Shown: piece by piece, positions 34,487 through 44,184 of the stretch | Numbering within the stretch: position 1 is the stretch's first letter | Layout: each line of letters starts with the position of its first letter | Assembly: GCA_903905505.1 (NCBI GenBank) | Contig: CAIVGL010000102.1 | Coordinates: 1-52,494 of the forward strand | Source of the DNA: an uncultured Bacteroidia bacterium | Lineage (GTDB): Bacteria; Bacteroidota; Bacteroidia; Bacteroidales; Prolixibacteraceae | Direction: 5' to 3' | DNA length: 52,494 nucleotides | Made by a program: the position numbers and the translations under genes | The notes under the pieces: model-generated | Seen by the model: only the letters and a program-made list of their open reading frames with translations | Databases searched by the model: none | Told to the model about the DNA's origin: nothing

Positions 34487-35455
34487 TTAGTCGAAACTTT
34501 GTCCCATATTGGTTGAAATTGCAATCATCTTTTCATATTCAAGCGGCGTGAGATCTTGGAAGTAATAATTCTGCGGATTTACTTTCTGTCCATTTTTGCT
34601 CACCTCATAGTGCAGATGCGGTGCTGTAGAAGCTCCAGTACTGCCCACAAATCCAATCACATCGCCTCGTTTTATTTGTTGTCCTACTTGTACATTAATA
34701 CGGCTAAGATGTGCATAATAGCTCTCATAGCCAAACCCATGATCGACCACAATGGTGTTCCCATATCCCGTTTCTCGATCGGTCGATTTTATCGTGCCAA
34801 TGCCAGTCGCTAAAACCTTTGTCCCTGTGGCTGCTGTGAAATCCATTCCATAATGAAAACGGAGAATTTTATAGATCGGATGGACACGCATTCCCCAACC
34901 TGAGGCTGTTTGCTTTAAATCTTTATTGGCTACAGGCATAATGGATGGCATGGAGGCAATCATCTTTTCTTTGCTCAGCGCCATCTTTGCCACTTCGTCG
35001 TACGACTTGGCCTGGACGAATACTTGCTTTGAAAGAATATCCAACCTTCGGGTTGTACTGACAATCAATCCAGAATTATCCATCTCCTCGAGTTTTGAAT
35101 ATCGATTAGTTCCCCCAAATCCAGCCATTCTAACCGTTGCCGGAATCGGTTCAGCTTCAAAAATTACTCGATAAATATTGTCGTCACGCTCTTGTATTTC
35201 CTCCAGAACTTTTGAGACTTTCTCAAAATCTTTGTTCATTAAAGCGTATTGTGAAAGCAATTGTTCGTTTTGTCGTTTGAGTCTTTTGGTCTGCGGAGAA
35301 TCGAAAAATTGAAGAAAAATAAAAAAGAAAAGTATCCCTGAAACAAGGCTAGTAGATAGATATCCAAGGATAAAACGGAACAAAGTCTTGATGTTCCGTT
35401 CGATTTTATCAAAGCTTAAAGTATCGGGATTAAATCTATAATTGGTTTTACCCAT
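34487..35455 (-). CDS. M23-family metallopeptidase, membrane-anchored
   Basis: The 322-residue protein has a cytoplasmic N-terminus, one membrane segment (about 26-50), a coiled coil (about 55-92) and a C-terminal M23 LytM-type domain. Zinc ligands are His201 and Asp205 (HYGMDF) and His282 (HLHYEV), with His249 and His280 as further active-site histidines, so the domain appears catalytically complete. It should cleave peptidoglycan cross-links in the periplasm, or regulate cell-wall hydrolases. It heads a small operon with merR and is divergent from alaS, a pairing common in Bacteroidota. ATG start at 35453-35455. Confidence 0.94.
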   Translation of the reverse strand: MGKTNYRFNPDTLSFDKIERNIKTLFRFILGYLSTSLVSGILFFFIFLQFFDSPQTKRLKRQNEQLLSQYALMNKDFEKVSKVLEEIQERDDNIYRVIFEAEPIPATVRMAGFGGTNRYSKLEEMDNSGLIVSTTRRLDILSKQVFVQAKSYDEVAKMALSKEKMIASMPSIMPVANKDLKQTASGWGMRVHPIYKILRFHYGMDFTAATGTKVLATGIGTIKSTDRETGYGNTIVVDHGFGYESYYAHLSRINVQVGQQIKRGDVIGFVGSTGASTAPHLHYEVSKNGQKVNPQNYYFQDLTPLEYEKMIAISTNMGQSFD

Positions 35456-35487
35456 TATCTTTACTCTTTATTTTTATTCATTAGGAT

Positions 35488-35518
35488 CAAAATTAGCGAA
35501 ATAATCTAATTTTGCAAG
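35488..35518 (-). promoter_or_regulatory. Palindromic divergent promoter region, M23 gene / alaS
   Basis: CAAAATTAG (35488-35496) and CTAATTTTG (35506-35514) are a perfect 9-bp inverted repeat with a 9-bp spacer. Each arm contains TAATTTTG, a full match to the Bacteroidota -7 box TAnnTTTG, one on each strand. On the minus strand a CTTG (35515-35518) lies 19 bp upstream of its box, close to the -33 TTTG consensus. On the plus strand no -33 box is obvious. Confidence 0.45.
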
Positions 35519-35625
35519 GTTTATAAGTCCGGCGTTTATTCGCCACAAATCTATCGAAATTATTTTTTTGAGTGGCTGAAGTCCCAACAAGAACTTAATT
35601 TTATCGATGTTAATTACAAATTAAT

Positions 35626-38241
35626 ATGAATTCGAAACAGATACGTCAGACATTTCTTGATTTTTTTGCATCCAAGGAGCATGCTATCGTTTCTTCTGCC
35701 CCAATGGTAGTGAAGAACGATCCAACATTGATGTTCACAAATGCGGGAATGAACCAGTTTAAAGATATCTTCTTGGGTAACTCACCTGCGAAAAATCCGA
35801 GAGTTGCTGACACTCAAAAATGCCTTAGAGTATCCGGAAAGCATAACGACCTTGAAGAGGTGGGCCACGATACGTACCATCATACCATGTTCGAAATGCT
35901 TGGCAACTGGTCTTTTGGCGATTATTTCAAAAAAGACGCAATCGATTGGGCCTGGGAATTACTGGTCGATGTGTATAAAATTCCGGTCGATAAACTCTAT
36001 GTAACTATTTTCGAAGGGGACGCTAAAGATGGCGTGCCGATGGATACTGAAGCGCATGGCTTATGGCTAAAATATCTTCCTGAAGATCGTATTCTTAAGG
36101 GGAATAAAAAGGATAACTTCTGGGAAATGGGCGACTCTGGTCCTTGTGGCCCTTGCTCTGAGATCCATGTGGATATTCGTAGCGAAGAAGAAAAAAAGAA
36201 AATTAATGGTCGTGATTTAGTTAATGAAGGACATCCTCAAGTGATCGAAATCTGGAACTTAGTTTTTATCCAGTTTAACCGTAAAGCTAGCGGTCAACTT
36301 GAAGAGTTGCCAGCAAAACACGTCGATACCGGAATGGGTTTTGAGCGTTTGTGTATGGTGATTCAAAATAAACAATCGAATTACGATACCGATGTCTTTC
36401 AAAATGTGATTAATCATATCGGTCAGCTCGCAGGGATTAAATATGGCACAAATGAGAAGGCTGATATTGCCATGCGTGTTATTGCAGATCACCTCCGGGC
36501 TATCTCTTTTGCGATCACCGACGGTCAGTTACCCTCAAATAATAAAGCAGGATATGTGATTCGACGTATTTTGCGTCGTGCAGTAAGGTACGGATATACC
36601 TTCTTGGAATTCAGAAAACCATTTATCCATCAGCTTGTTAACGTGCTGGCGGAGAATATGGGCGAGGCATTCCCTGAATTAGTTAAACAAAAAGATTTAG
36701 TCGTTAACGTGATTCGCGAGGAGGAAGACTCTTTTCTTCGCACACTTGAGACGGGAATCAAAATGCTCGATGCCATTATTGATGACACGAAGAAGGAAAA
36801 AGGGTTAGAGGTGAGTGGGACAGTGGCATTTGAACTATACGATACGTTTGGTTTCCCACTGGATCTAACCGAACTAATCCTTCGAGAGCAGGGGCTTTCT
36901 GTGAATCAGGCCGACTTTGAATCCGCCATGGAGGCCCAGAAAAATCGCTCGCGAAGCGCAACACAAACAGAGACCAGTGATTGGGTTGAAGTTCAACAGT
37001 CAAAAGGGGAGGGCTTTGTCGGCTATGATGTTCTTGAGGCTAAGCTAAAAATTAATCGTTACCGAAAAGTTAAAGGTAAAAAGGGGGAATATTACCAGTT
37101 GGTATTTAATACCACTCCATTCTATGCAGAATCAGGTGGCCAGGTTGGGGATTCCGGTTACCTTGAGTCTGATGGGAAGAAGATCGAAATTTTCGACACG
37201 GTAAAGGAGAATAACCTGACCGTCCATCTTGCCAAGGAATTGCCTGCCAATCCAGACCAAGTGTTTAATGCAACGGTAAATTCAACGAATCGCCGATTAA
37301 CCGAAAACAACCATACCGCAACCCATCTTCTCGACCATGCCTTACGCGAAATTCTAGGTAAACATATTGAGCAAAAAGGGTCGTTGGTAACTCCCGATTC
37401 ACTTCGGTTTGATTTTAGTCATTTCCAAAAAGTTTCTGATGAGGAGTTGTTACAGATTCAACAACGCGTAAATGAGCTTATTCGACTCAATGACCCAAGA
37501 GATGAGCAGCGTGAAGTACCCATGGCAGAGGCCGGTAAAATGGGGGCAATCGCTCTTTTTGGAGAGAAATATGGCGATCATGTTCGCGTAATTAAATTTG
37601 GAGATTCGGTCGAATTGTGTGGAGGAACACATGTCGCTTCAACGGGAAATATTGGTCAGTTTATTATTCTCTCTGAAGGGTCAATCTCTGCTGGTGTGCG
37701 CCGAATTGAGGCTATCACAGGATCTAAAGCTGAAGCTTATGTGAATCAGAATCTTAGTGCACTAAAAGATATCGCCTCTTTGTTTAATAATCCTTCAGAT
37801 GTAAAAGGTGCAGTTGAAGATCTATTCTCAAAATTTCAAGTGCTGACCAAACAAGCTGAAGCGTTTGAAAAAGAGCAGGCAAGCAAAATTAAAAAGGAGC
37901 TATTGCCACTTATCGAATCGGTAAATGGGATTAATTTCTTGGCTAAACAGCTTAAGGTGGATTCTAGCGCGATACTAAAAGACATCGCTTTTCAGTTAAA
38001 AGGGGAGGTTTCGAATTTATTCTTAGTGCTTGCTGCAGAGATTGATGGAAAGGCGAATGTGCATGTTATGATATCGGACAATCTATTGAAAGAGAAAGGA
38101 TTGAATGCGGGATCTATTGTGCGTGATTTGGCTAAGTCCGTAAATGGTAGTGGCGGCGGTCAGCCATTTTACGCGACTGCAGGGGGTAAAGAGCCTGCAG
38201 GTATACCAACATTGTTGAGTGAAGCAAAAAAACTGATCTAG
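35626..38241 (+). CDS. alaS: Alanyl-tRNA synthetase
   Basis: The 871-residue enzyme charges tRNA-Ala. The class II catalytic core carries FTNAGMNQFKDIFLG and a HHTMFEMLGNWSFGDYF stretch near residue 86. The editing domain has HTATH (His563, His567) and the zinc-binding CGGTH near residue 665, so it can clear mischarged Ser and Gly. The C-terminal C-Ala domain ends with the GGGQPFYATAGG segment. Length and order are normal. It stands alone on the plus strand, divergent from the M23 gene, with a 170-bp promoter region. Confidence 0.98.
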   Translation: MNSKQIRQTFLDFFASKEHAIVSSAPMVVKNDPTLMFTNAGMNQFKDIFLGNSPAKNPRVADTQKCLRVSGKHNDLEEVGHDTYHHTMFEMLGNWSFGDYFKKDAIDWAWELLVDVYKIPVDKLYVTIFEGDAKDGVPMDTEAHGLWLKYLPEDRILKGNKKDNFWEMGDSGPCGPCSEIHVDIRSEEEKKKINGRDLVNEGHPQVIEIWNLVFIQFNRKASGQLEELPAKHVDTGMGFERLCMVIQNKQSNYDTDVFQNVINHIGQLAGIKYGTNEKADIAMRVIADHLRAISFAITDGQLPSNNKAGYVIRRILRRAVRYGYTFLEFRKPFIHQLVNVLAENMGEAFPELVKQKDLVVNVIREEEDSFLRTLETGIKMLDAIIDDTKKEKGLEVSGTVAFELYDTFGFPLDLTELILREQGLSVNQADFESAMEAQKNRSRSATQTETSDWVEVQQSKGEGFVGYDVLEAKLKINRYRKVKGKKGEYYQLVFNTTPFYAESGGQVGDSGYLESDGKKIEIFDTVKENNLTVHLAKELPANPDQVFNATVNSTNRRLTENNHTATHLLDHALREILGKHIEQKGSLVTPDSLRFDFSHFQKVSDEELLQIQQRVNELIRLNDPRDEQREVPMAEAGKMGAIALFGEKYGDHVRVIKFGDSVELCGGTHVASTGNIGQFIILSEGSISAGVRRIEAITGSKAEAYVNQNLSALKDIASLFNNPSDVKGAVEDLFSKFQVLTKQAEAFEKEQASKIKKELLPLIESVNGINFLAKQLKVDSSAILKDIAFQLKGEVSNLFLVLAAEIDGKANVHVMISDNLLKEKGLNAGSIVRDLAKSVNGSGGGQPFYATAGGKEPAGIPTLLSEAKKLI

Positions 38242-38333
38242 TTTCCAGTTTTAAATCACATGCTAATTCAGATTGGATCTAGGGGTAGGCTTTTGTTTTT
38301 TGACTACCTTTAGCCTATCTTAATTTTACTTCT

Positions 38334-41300
38334 ATGAAGAGTTTCTTTAATTTTCTGTTCTCTGCTGCAACAGCTGGATTTCTTTTGCTTCTATTTGCTA
38401 CGGCACTAGCTATTGGCACTTTTGTTGAAAATAGTTACGGCACCGAAGCCGCTCGGGCGTTGGTTTATAATACTTGGTGGCTCGAGTTGATCTTGGCCAT
38501 TCTGTGTGCAAACATGATCGCCAGCTTTCTGCGTCATAAGATGTATCTTAAGAAGAAACTTACGATGGGAATTTTCCATTTGTCTTTTATTCTAATCATT
38601 CTAGGTGCTGGAGTTACACGTTATTTTGGTAGCGAAGGGGTGATGCATATTCGCGAAGGAGAGACAACCAATGTATTGGTATCTTCTTCAACTAATTTTA
38701 ATTTTAATACAAGCTTTCAGGGAGAGCAAAAAGGTATTTCAAAGTCTGCAGGTCAATCTGCCTTAGCTAAAGGGAACCTTTCAGGGCATGTTAAGATAGG
38801 CGCTAAGGAGGTTGAAGTTAAGCTTGTAAATTATTTTGCAGATGCACAGAAAAGTCTGACTCCAGATCCCCAAGGAGAACCGCTAATTGATCTTGTCTAT
38901 GCACAGAGTGGAGGCCGTAAGGGCGAGTTGATGCATGTTGGCCAGCAGATCAATGCAAATGGTTTAACAATTGGATTTAATGCCGATGCTGACGTTCGAT
39001 TTATATTAAAAGGGGATAGCTTAGTGCTATTGGCAAATGATACCCTTCGAGCTACGAATATGGGAGCACAACTAACTTCGGTTTGCCCTCCAGGAAAACC
39101 TCTTGTATGTACGGAAAAAATGATCTATCAGGTTAGTGGAACCTCACTAGTGATTAAGAAATTTATTCCATCTGGACGTGCTGAAGCTGCAGCTGGTACC
39201 GGTATGCCTTCAGGTGAAAACGCCTTGGTGTTTCAAGTGGGCTGTGATAATGAGCGACAAAAAGTGACCTTGTGGACATCTAACACAAATGAGTCGGCTA
39301 AATTCTCTAGCTCTATTGGTGGAATAAATTACCAGATGTGGATTGGTCCAGAAGAGCGAATCTTGCCATTTTCTATAAAATTAAACGATTTCGTTTTAGA
39401 ACGTTACCCTGGTTCTAATAGCCCAGCCTCTTATGAAAGTATGGTTACATTAACCGACAAAGAACAGGGTATAACCAAGGATTATAAAATATTTATGAAT
39501 AACATTCTGAATCATCGAGGATTTCGATTCTATCAGTCTTCATATGATATGGATGAGAGGGGTACAATTCTTTCTGTGAATGATGACCTCGCTGGCACAT
39601 TAATTACGTATATGGGCTATTTCTCGTTGTTCTTGTTTATCCTCCTCTCTATTTTTAATCCAAATAGTTATTTCGTTGGATTATTGAAGCGTGCGTCATC
39701 TGTGTCAAAACTCGTTATTGCAGTATTGCTTTTCGGTTCTTTAAGTGCAAATGCTGCTGAGCCGAAGCCAGTGTCTCCCTTGCTAGCAAAAGAGTTTGCA
39801 AAAGTTTGGGTGCAGGGTCATGATGGAAGAATTAAACCATTCAGTACTCTGGCCTATGAGATGGTGATGAAGGTTTCTCGTGCCGAAGAGATCGCGGGTC
39901 AAACACCTGAGCAAGTCGTCCTTGGGATGCTTGCATTTCCTCAAGAATGGCAACAAACACCTATGATTTCGCTCTCTGATGAGCAAGTCGGAATAAAGTT
40001 AGGCGTTCCAAAAGGGAAGGCCTCTTTCAATGATTTTTTTGATAATCAGGGTGCTTATAAGTTAATCAACGAAGTACAGGCGGCTTTTGCTAAAAAACCA
40101 GGTGATCGCATGCTATTTGATAATAATGTTATAAAGATTGATGATCGGTTAAATGTGGTATACCAGATTTATCACGGTGATATGTATCAGTTTTTTCCTT
40201 CACCCGATAAGTCAGATCTTAAATGGTACACACCAATTGCCCATTTTCCAAAAAGCTTTGGGTCTGATTCGACACTGATTGCTCGGGTTTTTCCTGAATT
40301 TGTGATGTCGATGCGCAATGGCAATCAAGAGTTGGCGAGCAAAACCATTGCGATGATCATCGGTTATCAAGAACAATTTGGATCCGCACTTATCCCGGGT
40401 GAGATGAAGCAAAATCTTGAAATTATTTACAATCACGTTAATATATTTAAAGACCTTTCGGCTTGGTATTCGCTTTTAGGCTTTATCCTATTTGGACTAT
40501 TTTTCTACTCCTTATTTACGGGAAAACCACTTCGTCAAAAGGCGGTTAATTATGTTGTTGTTGGTTTGTCAATTGGTTTTGTCGCTCAAGTGGCAGGTCT
40601 AATCATTCGCGGCTATGTTTCTGGCCATCTTCCTTGGAGTAATGGTTATGAATCAATGATTTATATCGCTTGGGCAGTTATGCTTGCTGGACTTATTTTT
40701 GCACGACGCAATCCAATGGTATTGGCTGTTTCGGCAATACTCTCAGGTTTAACTTTGTTTGTGGCTCAGATGAGTTGGTTAAATCCCGAGATTACGAATC
40801 TAGTCCCTGTCCTTCGCTCGTATTGGTTGGCCATTCACGTGGCAGTTATTACGGCAAGTTATGGCTTTATGGGCGTTAGTGCTATCATCGGATTTGTAAA
40901 CCTTCTGATGGCTGCATTTCAAAACGAATCCAATACCGATCGTATCAAAAAAACCATACTTCAGTTGACCAGCATCAATGAAGCATCTATGATTTTAGGA
41001 CTTTATTTTCTCACCATCGGAACTTTCTTGGGTGGCGTTTGGGCGAATGAATCATGGGGTAGATATTGGGGATGGGATGCTAAAGAGACTTGGGCATTGA
41101 TCAGTGTGTTGTACTATGGATTTATCTCGCATATGAGACTTATTCCTGGCTTCCGCGGATGGCTCGCCTTTAACCTAGCCTCAGTAATTGGTTTGCTTTC
41201 GATCTTAATGACTTACCTTGGTGTGAACTATTATCTTTCAGGATTGCACTCCTATGGCAGTGGCGAAGGATTAACGTTTCCGTACCAATTAGTCGTATTT

Positions 41301-41360
41301 TATGGTCTGGTTGGGATATTAGCCTATCTTGCATCTAAAAAGGAGCAAAAACCTCTTTAA
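38334..41360 (+). CDS. ccsBA: Fused cytochrome c biogenesis protein CcsBA (ResB-CcsA)
   Basis: The 1008-residue membrane protein joins a ResB/CcsB half to a CcsA half. The N-terminal half has helices near 8-30, 45-65 and 77-97, a large periplasmic part (about 100-420) and a helix near 425-450. After a second periplasmic region (about 475-710) the C-terminal half has a helix bundle with the tryptophan-rich WGRYWGWDAKETW motif (about 909-921) that presents haem. System II proteins of this kind export haem and attach it to CxxCH motifs. It would mature the two c-type cytochromes of the respiratory operon about 10 kb away. Confidence 0.94.
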   Translation: MKSFFNFLFSAATAGFLLLLFATALAIGTFVENSYGTEAARALVYNTWWLELILAILCANMIASFLRHKMYLKKKLTMGIFHLSFILIILGAGVTRYFGSEGVMHIREGETTNVLVSSSTNFNFNTSFQGEQKGISKSAGQSALAKGNLSGHVKIGAKEVEVKLVNYFADAQKSLTPDPQGEPLIDLVYAQSGGRKGELMHVGQQINANGLTIGFNADADVRFILKGDSLVLLANDTLRATNMGAQLTSVCPPGKPLVCTEKMIYQVSGTSLVIKKFIPSGRAEAAAGTGMPSGENALVFQVGCDNERQKVTLWTSNTNESAKFSSSIGGINYQMWIGPEERILPFSIKLNDFVLERYPGSNSPASYESMVTLTDKEQGITKDYKIFMNNILNHRGFRFYQSSYDMDERGTILSVNDDLAGTLITYMGYFSLFLFILLSIFNPNSYFVGLLKRASSVSKLVIAVLLFGSLSANAAEPKPVSPLLAKEFAKVWVQGHDGRIKPFSTLAYEMVMKVSRAEEIAGQTPEQVVLGMLAFPQEWQQTPMISLSDEQVGIKLGVPKGKASFNDFFDNQGAYKLINEVQAAFAKKPGDRMLFDNNVIKIDDRLNVVYQIYHGDMYQFFPSPDKSDLKWYTPIAHFPKSFGSDSTLIARVFPEFVMSMRNGNQELASKTIAMIIGYQEQFGSALIPGEMKQNLEIIYNHVNIFKDLSAWYSLLGFILFGLFFYSLFTGKPLRQKAVNYVVVGLSIGFVAQVAGLIIRGYVSGHLPWSNGYESMIYIAWAVMLAGLIFARRNPMVLAVSAILSGLTLFVAQMSWLNPEITNLVPVLRSYWLAIHVAVITASYGFMGVSAIIGFVNLLMAAFQNESNTDRIKKTILQLTSINEASMILGLYFLTIGTFLGGVWANESWGRYWGWDAKETWALISVLYYGFISHMRLIPGFRGWLAFNLASVIGLLSILMTYLGVNYYLSGLHSYGSGEGLTFPYQLVVFYGLVGILAYLASKKEQKPL

Positions 41361-41400
41361 TTTTGCTATTATTGTGCTGTTAATCGTTTAATAAGACAGC

Positions 41401-43188
41401 ATGCAGATCAAACGGACCTTTGACCTACTCGAACATTGCTCGGCCGAATTCGCTCGTCCAGATGCTGTTTGTGGTAAATATGGCAATAATTGGATAACTT
41501 TTAGTACCGAGCAATTAGCTCGTCAATCGACCCTGCTCGCCATTGGATTACTCTCCTTGGATATTCAAAAAGGGGATCGGATCGCAACCGTTTCTGGTAA
41601 TCGTCCAGAATGGACTTTCGTGGATATGGCTATTGCTATGATTGGAGCCGTTCATGTCCCGGTCTACCCTACAATTAGCGAGGATGAATATCGCTATATA
41701 TTCTCCCATGCCGCCGTACGTTTAATCTTTGTTTCTGATGATAAGCTTTATCAGAAGATTAGTCCGATGGTTGGAGAGATTTCCAGTATTGAGAAGGTAT
41801 TTACGTTCAATCAAGTTGATGATGCGTTAAATATTGAGTCGCTTTATCAACTTGGACTGAGTCACGAAGAACGATTAACTCCTAAGTTAGCTCAGCTAAA
41901 GGAATCTATCGAGGAGTCGGAAATGGTCACCATGATTTATACCTCTGGGACTACAGGAATCCCTAAAGGCGTTATGTTGTCGCATACAAATCTGGTCTCA
42001 AATTTTACGGGTCATGCAAAAAATTATGAGCTTGGACTTGGGCATAAAGCATTGTCGTTTCTCCCTTTGTGCCATATCTTAGAGCGGATAGCGGTATATA
42101 ATTTTCTCTCTAAAGGTGTTGGTGTCTACTATGTTGAAACCTTAGCTCAGATCATGCCAGCCATAAAAGAGGTAAGGCCACATATATTTAGCTGTGTTCC
42201 TCGATTGCTTGAACGCATCTATAATGGCATTCTGGCTAAAGGAAGGCTTTTGAAAGGGGTTAAGAAACGATTGTTTTTCTGGGCTGTTGACTTAGGGAAA
42301 GAATTTGAATATAATAAGTCGCAATCCCTTTGGTATCGACTGCAGCTATCTATCGCCGACAAGCTTATTTATTCAAAATGGAGAGAGGCCCTTGGAGGGA
42401 ATCTTCAGCTGGTTATCTGCGGTGGGGCTGCCTTACAACCTCGAATTGCACGCGGATTAAGTGTCGCCAAAATATATATCATGGAAGGTTATGGCCTTAC
42501 GGAGACCTCCCCTGTCGTGGCTGTAGGAAACTTGGTTACCAAAGAGATGAAAATTGGAACCAATGGCCCAGTTCTTCCAGGTGTGCAAGTGAAGATTGCT
42601 AAAGATGGAGAAATACTCACCAAAGGTCCAAATCTAATGATCGGATATTATCTGCAGCCTGAACTTACGGCCGAAGTGATCGATAAAGATGGTTGGTTTC
42701 ATACCGGTGATATTGGAAGATTCGAAGATGGGAAATACCTGAAGATTACGGACCGGAAAAAGGAGATTTTCAAACTTACTGGAGGTAAATATATTGCGCC
42801 ACAGATGATTGAGAATAAGCTTAAGGAGTGTGTTTTAGTCGACCAGGTCATAGTTATTGGAGACCACGAGAAATTCGCGAGCGCATTAATCTCTCCGAAC
42901 TTCGAGATTTTAAATGAGTGGTGCTCTGAACAGGATATTAAGACGGAGAATAACCAAGAGACGATCAGTCATCCACTGGTTCAGCGTAAGTTTCTTCAAG
43001 AAGTTAAGGAGATAAATAAAACATTAGGACAGCATGAAGAGATAAAACGATTCCGTTTGATTGCCGATTCTTGGAGCCCACAGAGTGGCGAATTATCACA
43101 AACACTAAAACTTAAACGGAAAGTTATTGAGGCAAAATACAAGGAGTTGATTGAAGAGATATTTGGCCCCTCAAGAGAGGAGGAATAA
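41401..43188 (+). CDS. Long-chain fatty acid-CoA ligase / AMP-dependent synthetase
   Basis: The 595-residue enzyme belongs to the adenylate-forming superfamily. The P-loop-like motif YTSGTTGIPKG lies near residues 180-190, GYGLTETSP near 364-372, and DGWFHTGDIG plus ITDRKKEIFKLTGGKY near 430-465 bring the catalytic aspartate and the hinge. The FACL-type variant (TDRKKEIFKLTGGKYIAP) and the length near 600 favour a long-chain acyl-CoA ligase over an acetyl-CoA synthetase. It is cytoplasmic or peripheral. It follows ccsBA by 40 bp on the same strand and is convergent with the next gene. Confidence 0.93.
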   Translation: MQIKRTFDLLEHCSAEFARPDAVCGKYGNNWITFSTEQLARQSTLLAIGLLSLDIQKGDRIATVSGNRPEWTFVDMAIAMIGAVHVPVYPTISEDEYRYIFSHAAVRLIFVSDDKLYQKISPMVGEISSIEKVFTFNQVDDALNIESLYQLGLSHEERLTPKLAQLKESIEESEMVTMIYTSGTTGIPKGVMLSHTNLVSNFTGHAKNYELGLGHKALSFLPLCHILERIAVYNFLSKGVGVYYVETLAQIMPAIKEVRPHIFSCVPRLLERIYNGILAKGRLLKGVKKRLFFWAVDLGKEFEYNKSQSLWYRLQLSIADKLIYSKWREALGGNLQLVICGGAALQPRIARGLSVAKIYIMEGYGLTETSPVVAVGNLVTKEMKIGTNGPVLPGVQVKIAKDGEILTKGPNLMIGYYLQPELTAEVIDKDGWFHTGDIGRFEDGKYLKITDRKKEIFKLTGGKYIAPQMIENKLKECVLVDQVIVIGDHEKFASALISPNFEILNEWCSEQDIKTENNQETISHPLVQRKFLQEVKEINKTLGQHEEIKRFRLIADSWSPQSGELSQTLKLKRKVIEAKYKELIEEIFGPSREEE

Positions 43189-43191
43189 ATC

Positions 43192-43794
43192 TTAGTGTTT
43201 AGGAAAAGTGAATTTCCCGAATTTTACGAAAAGAACAGCAGTAAATCGACTGATGTCACTGGACCCTAAGCCGCAATAGTCAACGTTAAAGGCATAACGA
43301 TACTTTGCTCCTATACCGAATTTCGCATATTTCCAAAAGTTTTTTTCTATCACTACGCCTGGTTCGAAAAAATTAAACCCTGGTTTTCCGGTAATCTTAC
43401 TCGTGGCAATACCCTTAATTCCCAAATTTCCCATCCCAATTTCCAATGGAAATGACAAGTGAATTTTTTGTTTTGGCCATAAGGTATACTCAAGATGCAG
43501 GGCGTTTTTTGTCATCTCAATTTGCCCATCTTGTTTCGATGAAGGAAGAAAGATATTCAGAAATGATTTGGTATAGTCATATCCAATCGAGAAGGTCTTG
43601 TTAATGAGTACTCCGGTTCCAATCTCTCCATTAAATGTTGGTGTAAACCAAAGTTGCGTAAGTTGCATGCCTACAGTTAGATAAGGGCTGTATTCGTTTT
43701 GTCTATCCTTGAATAGATGATCCATCGGTTTAATTTGGCCCGTTGAGCTGAGTGCAAATAGAATTACAAATAGGAGAGTTCCAAAACTTTTCAT
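43192..43794 (-). CDS. Small outer-membrane beta-barrel-like protein, function unknown
   Basis: The 200-residue protein has a signal peptide (about 1-19, ending ALSSTG). Beyond it lie alternating amphipathic strands rich in Gly, Tyr and Phe (for example GIGAKYRYAFNVDY) and a C-terminus ending VLFVKFGKFTFPKH, as in small outer-membrane barrels. I do not recognise a named family and no catalytic motif is visible. It is convergent with the acyl-CoA ligase gene, with only 3 bp between the stops, and divergent from the NmrA-like gene. Confidence 0.7.
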   Translation of the reverse strand: MKSFGTLLFVILFALSSTGQIKPMDHLFKDRQNEYSPYLTVGMQLTQLWFTPTFNGEIGTGVLINKTFSIGYDYTKSFLNIFLPSSKQDGQIEMTKNALHLEYTLWPKQKIHLSFPLEIGMGNLGIKGIATSKITGKPGFNFFEPGVVIEKNFWKYAKFGIGAKYRYAFNVDYCGLGSSDISRFTAVLFVKFGKFTFPKH

Positions 43795-44184
43795 GGATTA
43801 AGAGCTATAATTATATCGATGCTAAAGATAAAACTATTGCTCTTTATTTCACTTTAGACACCTAATTTTATAGGTGCGCTGAATGGCCGATGGTATTGTG
43901 TTAAGTTCTGTCATTAAATTGCTTTGGTTAAAAAAATGTAATTCCCAACTATTTTGATGGCCCAAAGGGGTGAGTATAGCTCTGATATAGAGCAAATAGA
44001 TATCTTTATGAATACTAAAGCTAATATAGCGACTAGTGAAGGGCGAAATGGTTTATGGGAAATGCTATTTTATTTCTTTAAATTAACGATATTCGCAGTT
44101 GTATAGGTTTGGTATGACTCGATGTTAGGCTATTTTAGTTCTAGTATTAATGAACTTATTTTAAATCTGATTTATTTTTCTTTT
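43795..44184. other. 390-bp divergent intergenic region
   Basis: No credible gene is seen. It holds two short inverted repeats: CACCTA (43859-43864) with TAGGTG (43871-43876), and a GCTCT/AGAGC pair near 43980. Nothing here reaches the strength of a terminator or a known RNA. Confidence 0.5.
44104..44111 (+). promoter_or_regulatory. Candidate -7 box for the NmrA-like gene
   Basis: TAGGTTTG is a full match to the Bacteroidota -7 consensus TAnnTTTG. A weak TTTA lies 23 bp upstream in place of the -33 TTTG. Predicted transcription would start near 44118, about 67 bases before the ATG. Confidence 0.3.
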
